This document shows positions 44,605-53,916 of a stretch of DNA of 64,000 bases, piece after piece (the stretch's first letter is position 1; every line of letters starts with the position of its first letter). A program made the position numbers and the translations under genes. The notes beneath the pieces are model-generated. The model saw only the letters and a list, made by a program, of their open reading frames with translations. It searched no databases and had not been told where the DNA came from. Source of the stretch: Adiantum capillus-veneris (lineage: Eukaryota > Streptophyta > Polypodiopsida > Polypodiales > Pteridaceae); NCBI GenBank assembly GCA_014529385.2, contig CM043965.1, forward strand, positions 17,373,912 through 17,437,911. The letters are read 5' to 3'.

Positions 44605-46020
44605 ATGTCATCTAGTGGTTAAAAGGATATTTACAATATTTGAAAATTTGATGGGACGAATTTTGCTAAGAAAGAGCAGATTCAAGATGTTCTTATACAA
44701 AAAGGCCAACTAGATCCTATCATGGAGTGCCCAGAGGGCGAGTATACAGATGTTGAGTGGGAGAAACTTGATACTAAGGCCAAATCTACCCTCCGTTTGC
44801 ATTTGGCCGAATCTGTGTACTTTATTATAGTTGGAGAAAGAACTGTTAGAGATGTATGGGATAAGTTGTGTTCCAGTTATGAGAACAAAAGTGCCACTAA
44901 TAAGGTTTTCTTGATGAAGAAGTTGTTTGACCTTTGTATGAAGGACGAGGGCACTGTTTCTACTCACATTAATGAGTTCAATATCATTTTCACTTAGTTG
45001 ACCACTCAGGGTTTGGTCTTCGATGAGGAAATCAAATGTATCTTCTTGCTATACAGTTTACCCTCGTCTTGGGATACATTCTGTACTGCAATTAACAACT
45101 CAGCATTTGGTACCGATCTGGTGTACAATGACATCCTTGAGAGTCTCTTTAATGAGGATATTCGTAGGAAATCTCTTGAAGGCAAGAAGGAGGGTGATGT
45201 GTATGTTGCTAGTGATAGACAGAGGGGGCGCACTCAAAGTCGTGCAAAAAGCAAGGAACGTGGGGACTCACGCAGTAAGTCACGGGGTTCTATGCATAAT
45301 GTTGAGGGCTATCACTACCATAAAAAAGGGCATGCGAAGAAGGATTGCAAGAAATGGCAGCAAAGCAAGAAGGATAAACAATCCGGTGAAACTTCTAAGT
45401 CTGATGATTCAAACAAGGGTAAAGCAAAAATAGAGGAGATCAATGTGCTAGCGTCTTCAAATGCTCCTATTGTAGAGACTCTTCCAATTGTTGTTATGCC
45501 ACTTACCTCTGACGTATTGGCCTTCACAGCACATCTACCTGTCGAGGCTCTTGTTACAAAAAATGCGAAGTATGCACAGAATTGGATACTAGATTTTGGT
45601 GCGACTTTCCATGTGACACCACATAGAGAGTGGTTCTCTAATTATTCTCACTCTTGTGGCAAAGTGAGACTTGGTGATGCTTATGAACTAGACATTGAGG
45701 GTGTCGGAAACATCAAATTGCATCTAAGGAATGGCACGCACTTTACTTTATGTAATGTCAGACATGTGCCCAAGATGACTAAAATCTTGATTTCTATTGG
45801 TCAGCTTGATGATTTGGGCTACAACACCACATTTGGCAATGGTTCGTGGATAGTACGCAAAGGTAATCTTGTTGTACGTAGAGGTCAGAAGCATGGTACG
45901 TTGTATTCCATGCATGTGTCAAATGTTGGTCATGATTACATATCTATAGCCGAGCTACCATCTACTGAGTTGTGGCATTGCCGGCTAGGTCATATTAGCC
46001 AAAAAGAAATGAGACTCTGA
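44605..46020 (+). pseudogene. Copia gag-protease
   Basis: A single frame from ATG 44605 to 46020 with in-frame stops near 44620, 44641 and 44995. Gag motifs: KFDGTNFA, WEKLDTKAKSTLRLHLAE, VRDVWDKLCSSYENKSATN, LLYSLPSSWDTF. The knuckle region reads YHYHKKGHAKKDC, so the two first zinc-binding Cys are gone. The protease active site is NWILDFGATFHVTPHREWF: the usual DSGA has become DFGA. The GAG-pre-integrase block LWHCRLGHISQKEM ends the frame. All defects are point changes, so the copy decayed in place without large rearrangement here. Confidence 0.86.
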
Positions 46021-46803
46021 CTCGTTTTGGCTACTTACCTATCTTGTCTTATGCTGACTTTCCTGTTTGTGAGCACTGTATCTATGGAAAATAGACTAGG
46101 TCCGTGCACTTACCATTGGGTCAAAAGCGAGCAGAACGTCTAGATTTAGTGCAAGGTGATGTTTGTGGTCCTATGTCAACCAAATCTGTAGGGGGGGCAT
46201 CTATTTTTTGACATTCATAGATGACTCTACTCGAAAGGTGTGGGCATATCCTTTGAAACATAAGGATCAAGTTCTTCCTGTGTTCCAAATTTTTTTAGCA
46301 CTCGTTGAGAATTAGTCTGGCAAGAAACTCAAGAGGTTGCAGACTGACATCGGTGGAGAGTATGTCTCCAAAGAGTTTGACAATTTTTGTGCTAAAAAGG
46401 GGATTAAAAGATAGTTTACTACACCATACACACCAGCTCAGAATAAGGTTGCTGAGCGCATGACTTGTACGATTCAGGGAAGAGTCACAACCATGCTTTC
46501 TAGGGCAACTCCCACTGAAGGCTTTTGGGCAGAAGCCGTCTTGACTACAGTGCACATTATAAATCATTTTCCTAGTACGCCATTGAATTATGAGATTCTA
46601 GAAGACTTATGGTCTAAACGTAAGCCCCACTATGACCATCTACGTGTTTTTGGTTGTGAATCTTATGCTCACGTGCCTAAAGAACTTTGACATGAGTTAG
46701 AGCCAAAGTCACACAAATATATTTTCATTGGATATGGTGCAGATGGAGAGATGATAATCGCCTCTAGCACCCGAAATCTTGGCGAGTCATCCGTATTTTA
46801 GAT
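46021..46803 (+). pseudogene. Copia integrase
   Basis: Frames shift repeatedly. The zinc-binding end (FPVCEHCIYGKQT in a shifted frame, about 46060-46095) is followed by the first catalytic Asp in a DVCGPM block (about 46157), FIDDSTRKVWAYPLKHKDQV, the second Asp in LQTDIGGEYVSKEF (usually TDNGGE), and NKVAERMTCTIQGRV with the catalytic Glu. The frame 46460-46690 continues with VFGCESYAHVPKEL. Stops near 46313 and 46412. Confidence 0.83.
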
Positions 46804-47640
46804 GTGATCTTCAATAAGTCAAAGATGCATAAACAACCTATCAAGGAAATAGAAATGCGGAGAGTCACTTTTAAGGATGTTGCCTCAGAGACAGTGAAAT
46901 CAACTCAACGGGCTAGTGATGTTCCTTCCACTAGCAATGCTCCAAAGGGAGCGGATAGAAATGGTCAAGGAGTGAGACGGTCTACTAGAGTCTCTCATCG
47001 ACCTGCGCATTTCAAGCTAGGTCTTGACTACATCATGTTGACCGATTGCGGTGAGCTAAGCTGCTACCAAGAAGCAATGATGGTGGATGATGTGGTGAAG
47101 TGGGAGCGGGAGCACGCTACGCAATCAGAGTATACCTCAATTTTGGCTAATGACACTTGGGACTTGGTAGAATTCCCAAATGATGTGAAAGATTTACCTT
47201 GCAAATGGGTTTACAAGAAGAAATTTACCTCAGGTGATCCAAATCCAAAGTACAAGGCTAGACTTGTAACCAAAGGGTTCAAACAGCAAAAGGGAGTCGA
47301 TTTTGATGAAATCTTCTTGCCTGTGGTCAAGATGACAACACTTAGAACCGTACTTGGTCTTGTAGCAATTGAGGACATGGAACTTGTCCAAATGGGTGTG
47401 AAGACAACATTTCTTCACGGGGATCTCAATGAGGATGTTTACATGCAGTAGCCTGAAGGGTTTGTTCAGGAGAATGCATCTTGTGAGGAGCTAGTATGTA
47501 AGCTCAAAAAGGAACTTTATGGCTTAAAGCAAGGCTCAAGGCAATGGTATCATAAATTTGATGCATGTATGAGGTTTCAAGGATATAAAAGGAGCGAAGA
47601 GGATGACTGTTGTACACAAGAAAGCTAGATGATGACTATA
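46804..47640 (+). pseudogene. Copia reverse transcriptase, truncated before the YVDD box
   Basis: The linker and RT start are open over 215 codons: NDTWDLVEFPNDVKDLPCKW, FDEIFLPVVKMTTLRTVLGL, then QMGVKTTFLHGDLNEDVYM with a stop where Gln of QPEGF is expected. The first catalytic Asp (LDVKTAFLHG) is Gly. Beyond [17 protein letters not shown] the sequence degenerates at LDDDYIAFF, just where LLLYVDDM should follow. The rest of RT and the RNase H are missing. Confidence 0.85.
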
Positions 47641-48398
47641 TTGCTTTCTTTTCATGTAGCCAAGCATAAAAAATCCTTAGGGGTTTTGTTTCACTTGGTA
47701 CGCATCACTGAAATTGGCAAATAAGGTATAACTCAGTACGAGTATTAGTCGATAAGGTAACTTCTCTGTAGAGCGCTAACTTTGGGCGGTGAAGTCATGA
47801 TTCATCACGCTTATGGAGGGAGTCTGTTGGCGATGCACATGGCCCATTTATGGCAAGCATCTTCCACCGGATGCATGGCCGAGGGTGAGTGGCAGGACTA
47901 TATTTGGGGTTTTGAAATCTCAGCCTGATCCGTAGAAATTCTTTAAAGGTGAGGGTCTCCATGACTTATAGCAAACTCGTGTATGCTTGTGTATTCTCTC
48001 TTATTACCTGAGGGTTGGTTGCCTGAGTGATTGAACTTGGAGTGTGTTATACAATGGCAAAAGGGAAGGAAAAACAACAGGTCCTGGAAGTTCACCCTTT
48101 GTCTTCTTCTTCTTCTCAGCTCGAGTTCTTTTGCTTGATGAGTTAACATTGAAAATGGTACTTGGTATTGTGAAATCATTTCACGTTGCAATGTGTCATA
48201 ATATGCATAAGGCCATGGGCCTCCTTGCCGTTTTGATGGGGGATTCTCGTATAAACTGGTATGATGATGAAAATGACTACTTCAAAGGCTGGAGGCTATA
48301 TCTATTTGATACTATTCAGTAATGATTGGAAGGGAGACATCATGATATTTAAAAATTCTAAAAGGCATGTTAGATACGCATGAGTATGAAGTAAAACT
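47641..48398 (+). other. Unassigned sequence with small open frames
   Basis: Follows the truncated copia element. An open frame at 48044-48322 has no recognised domain, and a 30-codon frame starts at 48053 (MAKGKEKQQVLEVH). A purine-rich run (TTATGGAGGGAGTC) at about 47811-47824 looks like a polypurine tract. I cannot say whether any of this is expressed. Confidence 0.3.
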
Positions 48399-49500
48399 TG
48401 GTCATTATGGACATCCTACCATTTTGTGTACTGAATTTGGGATGCCATGATAAACTAACTTGGTCTTCAAGTGTCGAAAGCTGGTCATTCTTTTTAGGCT
48501 GGCATGGTTATGCTTTCAAAACTTTGAACACCTTTGTGGACCTTGCCTGAGGCGATAAAGGGTCTCGACCTAAGTATAGGGTCTTGACCTTGGGTTCATT
48601 GGCTTGGTAATTTCCTTCTATTGCTAATATGCTAATGAAGCTATGCTTTTCCTTCTTTTGACATTAGTTTTCACTAAGCTCATTGGCTAGTAATGTCTCG
48701 ACCTAATACTAAATGTACCTTGTTGAAAGCAGAGCAACCATGTGTGTATTGATATTGAGATGAGTTTTAGTTTGGATTAGGAATGAGGTAAATTCCCTTC
48801 TGAAGCTAACGAATCGAGATCAACATTATACATTTGTGGCTGATGCGGTATGCAGGCTGTATTTTTCTCGTAACATTCCTGGCTGATGCGGTATACTTGC
48901 TGGATATGTTTTACTGACCTTTTGCTGGATTCTTAGTAAAGATATGAACTTAAGGAAAATCTGGCCACTATGCAGGTCCTACCATTTGTGTACTGAATTG
49001 GGTATCTTAGGATGCCATGATAAGCTGACTCGATTTATAAGTGTCAAATGCTTTTTAGCCTAGCAGGGTTATGCTTTCAAAGCCTTAAACAACTTTATGG
49101 ACCTTGACTGAGGTAGTATAGGGTCTCGACCTAAGAATAAGGTCTTGACCTTGGGTTGATTGGCTAGGTAGTTTTCTTCAATTACTGGTATGCTAAGGAA
49201 GCTATTCTTTTCCTATTACTGACATTGGTTTTCTCTAAACTCATTGGTTTTGTTGTTCTAATACTAACCTTACCTGGCTTAAAGCAGAGTAATCATGTAT
49301 GTGCTGATATAGAGACAAGTTTTAGTTTGGATTGGGAATGAGGTAAACTTCCTTTTGAGGATAATGGATAGAACTCAGCATTATGCAGTCTTGGCTGACA
49401 CGGTATACATGATGGATATTTTTGGTAGTATTCTTGGTTGATGTGGTATACTTGCTGGATATGGTTTGTATTGGCTTTTTGCTGGAGTTTTAAGGGTTTT
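48399..49500. repeat. Imperfect tandem duplication, about 561-bp unit
   Basis: Two units, about 48401-48961 and 48962-49500, share blocks such as TTGTGTACTGAATT, GATGCCATGATAA, GGGTCTCGACCTAAG (48560 and 49121), GGTCTTGACCTTGGGTT and GGTATACTTGCTGGATATG. They differ by scattered substitutions and small gaps. No long open frame. Confidence 0.8.
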
Positions 49501-50110
49501 TACATAAGCTCAACTTCAGGTACAAAACTCCTGGGCTTTTCATATATATGACATATATAATGTATGTATCTTTGTTTGCTTCGTACTAAACAGGCTGGTT
49601 TCATTAGACTCCTTTGTCTAGATCTAAAAGCTTACTTTACCTTGTTTTTTGGACCGAAACTGGTTATGGTGTTGATATATGGCTACATTCTGGGTTGAAT
49701 TAATAACCAGATTGTGTTATTGGCTCTTTGCTCGAAGGTGATGGTCTCTTAGCTGGATGCTTACGTAAGATTGACTTCAGGTATAAAATTCCTAGTCTTT
49801 TCATATATATGACATAGACTCTGTATGTATCCTCGTTTGCTTCGTACTGGACAGACAAGTCTTACTAAACTCCTTACCTGCTAGATCTAAAGATAACTAG
49901 ACCTAGTTTATTGGACCCAAGTTGGTGATGATGTCGATATGGGGCTATTGTTTGGTATTGATTTGATAACCTGATAGAGATGTTTCAGGTTTAGTAGTAA
50001 TAGCCAAGCATAGGGCTTTGTGGCTGTTGACGTATACATGATACATAGATTGGATTACTGACTCTATGCAGGATGGTTATGGTCTCTTGGCTCGACTTTT
50101 TCCTATTTCC
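49501..50110. repeat. Imperfect tandem duplication, about 261-bp unit
   Basis: TACATAAG...CTTCAGGTACAAAA with TTTTCATATATATGACAT and TTTGCTTCGTACT at 49501 recurs at 49762. A third, partial copy of the block TGGTCTCTTGGCTCGA lies near 50081. Non-coding and AT-rich. Confidence 0.75.
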
Positions 50111-50458
50111 AAGTACTAAAACTCTTGGTGCTTTGAGTTTTGTGAATATTCTCTACATAACATTATGTCTAGGAACATAGACAGGAGCTAGACCAACTAA
50201 TCGCATATAGAATTTCATAAACTAGTTTTTCTTTTAACGTTTTGACTCAGCATGTTACTATAGCATGTGCAGATTACTTCAAGTATAATCATTGTAGTTG
50301 GACCCTGGGTTTCTTGAAAAAAGTTGATGGAATCCAGCCACTTAAGGGCGGAGGTCGCTCAAGATTATGGAAAAACCTGTCAGGGTTTCATATAATTTTT
50401 TTATATAAGACAGTTTAATTCTAATAATGCCAAAAAATGATTTGTCTTCTATTATCAG

Positions 50459-50620
50459 GTTATACCAAGGTATATGATGAATGCTTGGATGAGTAACAAA
50501 ATTGATCCAATCAAGAGAGCACATATCTCAAAAAAGCTTAAGGTAGCTAGGGAAAAATATATAGCCTCATTTGCGGCAAAGAACAAGGCATTGTCGAGGA
50601 AGAGAGCATATCTTAATTGA
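50459..50620 (+). other. Candidate exon of unknown gene
   Basis: A 53-codon frame rich in Lys and Arg (VIPRYMMNAWMSNKID; SFAAKNKALSRKRAYLN) starts immediately after a pyrimidine-rich stretch ending in CAG (50456-50458), as a 3' splice site would. It ends in TGA. I do not recognise the protein. The frame could equally be chance. Confidence 0.2.
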
Positions 50621-51377
50621 ACGTGCAAGAATAAGGAGATAAATTATAAAGATGCTTAATAAAAAATCATTGGCAGTTTGTAGGCTGTTGAAGCTCTTTA
50701 TGAATTTTTAACTGACTACCAAAGTCTTTTTAATGATAAGTTTATCTGCAAAGGAAAGTGACCCTTTGTGACATGGATAAGAACCAGGATGCCCATACAT
50801 CACCTGCATACATAGCCAATGCCAATAGAATGCTATGTTGTTCTATGGGTGCAGGTTAGGGCTACTCTTTTTGGTTCAGCTTTTTGATTGCTTTACTGTT
50901 TGGAGGATTAGCTACTGGTTTGCAGTTTGTAAAGGAATTTCTACCCTTTATTTGGTGACTTGTACCAACCTGATGATATTCATTTATACAAAATCCTGAT
51001 ATCTAAATTTTGTTTTGTATAGTAAACCTTGTATTTATCTCGGTACCTTGGTATTTGAACATATGTATGTTTGTCTATGGGTAGTATATGTATATAACTA
51101 AAACACACACAATTGGCACTTAGACCCAGTCTTACCACTCGGTCAGGACCAAGCTCCCAGAATTGTGCTAGGACAGGTTGTTTTGATGATACAATCAATT
51201 TGCTTTAGAGGGGTTAGCCTCACACGGTCATTATGAATATTTTTTGACTGGTTGAATATTAAGGTGGCTTCCAAAATACTATATTATACCGTTATCATTG
51301 AGGCTTATTCTAAGATTCTTCCTTTTATAATATTTCCATTTAAATTTCTGGGATATTTCTAACTACACCTCCTTCAG

Positions 51378-51746
51378 GCAATTTCCTTGTATCATGGATT
51401 GGATTTGACAATGGAGCCACTCTCAAGGGCTTCACTATTGGTTCTAAGATGCATTCAAGATGTGGAAGCATCTGCTCTCACCGTGGCCTCGTCTAGTAAT
51501 CCAACTACTTCCCTAATTCACACAGTCTCATTTGACAAATGTGTCAAAACTATGGCGGTTCTGGTAAAAAGTAGTAAGGAGGGAGTTTCTCCTATTATCG
51601 ACATTATTGCAAATGTCCAAACTATCTCTAAAGCACATAAGGAGGACTTGGCTAAGTTCTCGTCTAATGGTGCTGAACTTGCTAACCTCTCAGAAAGCAG
51701 TGTGGACTCAGCCCAAGTTTTGTCACGGCCCCACCAACTATTCTGA
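51378..51746 (+). other. Candidate terminal exon of unknown gene
   Basis: A 122-codon frame begins directly after CCTCCTTCAG, a good 3' splice-site sequence, and ends at TGA 51744-51746. The product would be helical and Ser/Val/Lys-rich (AISLYHGLDLTMEPLSRASL; VSFDKCVKTMAVLVKSSK; SKAHKEDLAKFSSNGAELAN). Its base composition is less AT-rich than its surroundings. No family recognised. A small inverted-repeat element sits 15 bp after the stop. Confidence 0.3.
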
Positions 51747-51760
51747 TTCTCCCACCTACC

Positions 51761-51952
51761 AACCTTTATTAGGGAGTAACCAAAGTTGTGTTGTTAAACA
51801 ATTTCAGAAAGATTTTTGTCCTCTAAGTTAAACTTCACTTTTTGAATTAACTCCTAAGGTATCCAGAATATTTTCTCTTTTATTGATATGACAAGTGGAG
51901 GTTGAATCCTTAGGGGTGGAGCACAAACTTTGGTTACTCCCTAATAAAGGTT
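51761..51952. mobile_element. Small inverted-repeat element (MITE)
   Basis: About 190 bp with 30-bp terminal inverted repeats: 51761-51790 (CCTTTATTAGGGAGTAACC inside) and 51922-51952, identical apart from one inserted base. No coding capacity. TTA/TAA next to GGGAG at each end could be a PIF/Harbinger-type (Tourist) 3-bp target site, but the palindromic edge makes the exact end ambiguous. Confidence 0.75.
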
Positions 51953-52210
51953 TTTTGGCTCCTATCTCAATAGAGACCTAGGTTTTTTTGGCCAATCTAC
52001 CTGCTACCACAATGGAGGACTCTCGACTGAAGATACTCAAAGGAGTGCAATGTTTAGACAAAGGAGAGCTTATTAAAGCTCCGTTCAACATGATTTTTTT
52101 GGATTCTAAGAAGTGTAGTTCTAATGTAGGGCTTTATGTGAGAGAAAGACGGGAAGGGAACATGAGAGGGAGGAGCAGGAAGGATCATACTTGGCTCTCC
52201 TTCCTCTCCT

Positions 52211-52278
<68 letters not shown>
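52211..52278. repeat. Compound (TG)n(GA)n microsatellite
   Basis: About 20 bp of TG followed by about 48 bp of GA repeat. Confidence 0.95.
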
Positions 52279-52279
<1 letters not shown>

Positions 52280-52300
52280 CACGGGTATACCTGTAAATCA

Positions 52301-52344
52301 AGAGCACCAAAACTCAGATTTGAGATTTGAGTTTTTGGCGCTCT
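52301..52344. other. Imperfect hairpin
   Basis: Arms AGAGCACCAAAACTCA (52301-52316) and TGAGTTTTTGGCGCTCT (52328-52344) pair with one mismatch and one bulge around an 11-base loop. Function unknown. Confidence 0.5.
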
Positions 52345-52870
52345 CGGCTTTTTTTTACCCATGTCGGCGTCGCTATGCGTGCTACTATACACATTGCTAT
52401 AAGCGTCGCTAAGCAACCAATAGTATAGTGATGGGTATAACAACGAGCATAGCGATGGACATAACGACACCGTGGATTTTCACATTTGAGCATTGCGCTC
52501 TTAGCATCGGTAATATGAAGAACCTCTTGTAGTGAAACCCTAGAATCCCAGCTGTGTATGAATTTCTAGAACACAAAGGCGACCATATCGACCTGTTAGC
52601 TGAATTGAATTGTACAAGACTTGATCTGTAGCATGCCCCTAGATAGTAGAACACTTTCATATCATTAGATGACCATTTGGCAGGGGTCAAGAGGGTCCCC
52701 AAGTAGATATCTAGGTTTTTGCCACATACCATAACTGAATTTTGACTCCATGGGTAGCTTATAGACAAGGTCTATACACAATGTATCTAGATGCTTTTAA
52801 GAAAACAGTCAAGGTAAGCTCTTTAACAATAGGAAACAGTTGGAAGACTACAAAGAATCAGTTTTTGACA
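52345..52870. other. No gene recognised
   Basis: Short frames on both strands without a recognisable domain. GCTA/TAGC-rich near 52370-52460. Confidence 0.35.
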
Positions 52871-52873
52871 TAT

Positions 52874-53726
52874 GGAGTCAAACTGACTCCGAATGAGCCC
52901 AAATTGGATAAGCAACATCAGGACTATGTAGCGGACAAGCCCATGGCTTCAACAGTGACCAAACCACTCTACACACCAAATGGTAATGAAAAATGGTGAT
53001 TCAGAGTCGACAAGAGCACAAAGTGATGCCGACATGACCAAATCTTACCAAACTCATTTTAGGACTTGTTTTAGATGACAATGAAGATATGTAGGTCATA
53101 AAATTGTCTTTTCAAGCAAAAAAATCAATTGTTGTAAATAATTTCAATTATTTACTTTTGTGCACAATTGTCTTGAAAATCATCATTTTGCTTCATCTAT
53201 CACTTGTACACATCTATCTCATGTTACATGTCATTTATGAGCTCAAAAAATCAGGTAAATCTCAAAATTTATTAAAAATTACAATAAAAGTTCTCCAGTC
53301 CAAATTTCGAGTTATTTGTCACGTTTTTTGATCCAAAACCTCTCATATTTCACAGAGAGGGTCTATAGCATGTCTAGAACCAATTGGCAAGAAAAAATGT
53401 TCAATTTGATGAAAATGTTAATAATCGCGATTATTTACATTTCTGCCAGAATGAGCCCAAATTTCATCTTTGACCTTATGGGACCAAAGTACATGATGTG
53501 ACAAGCCCACCAATCAAGTTTGATCAAATTTGTATCTTTAAAATCCAAAATCCCTTCATATCTACTATTTCACAGTCTAAAGACTAGATCTGGCACCATT
53601 TCCAGCTTGTACACTCAAATGAGCTCACACTTCACTTAGAGTATCTAAATCACATGTTCTTCAAGCCTATGAAGTCAAAAGTGTAAAAATATGAAAAATG
53701 CCCATGTTGCAGATAATCATGATTAT
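52874..53726. repeat. Array of palindromes spaced about 284 bp
   Basis: Palindromes lie at 53134-53155 (arms GTAAATAATT / AATTATTTAC around TC), 53420-53435 (AATAATCG and its complement) and 53713-53726 (ATAATCATGATTAT). Centres are 53144.5, 53427.5 and 53719.5, giving spacings of 283 and 292. A weaker one (GGAGTCA-AAC-TGACTCC, 52874-52890) lies 262 bp before the first. The block GAATGAGCCCAAATT occurs at 52891 and 53449, two periods apart, so the array is at least partly an eroded tandem repeat. Confidence 0.75.
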
Positions 53727-53916
53727 TTACTTTGCTTGAAATTTTTGCCTAGACTGAATCTTTACATGTTTTAATGCATCTATGCATGCTCCAAAATTGG
53801 CTTCAAGCAAAACATACATCATTTGCCAGCAATTCAGACACAGGGCATGTCGGAGCAGAATTTGTGAAATTTTCTAATTTTGAAACTTTAGTCTCCAAAT
53901 AGGTGCAAAGAAGAGG

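Larger units (their letters stand above)
43311..47824 (+). mobile_element. Truncated Ty1/copia element (plus strand)
   Basis: Contains a short 5' LTR, a methionine-tRNA-type primer binding site, a leader, gag-protease, integrase and part of RT, in the copia order (integrase before RT). Coding ends near 47610 and no matching 3' LTR was found. A purine run and TGTTGG at 47825 could be the remains of one, but only the first six bases agree with the 5' LTR. Confidence 0.75.

Noticed and set aside
47825-47850. 3' LTR of the plus-strand copia element
   Set aside because: Only TGTTGG agrees with the 5' LTR; the following bases differ.
50459-50620. Resemblance to a FAR1/MULE-type C-terminal motif (IPRYMMNAW)
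   Set aside because: No SWIM zinc finger or transposase motif upstream; the similarity is too short to name a family.
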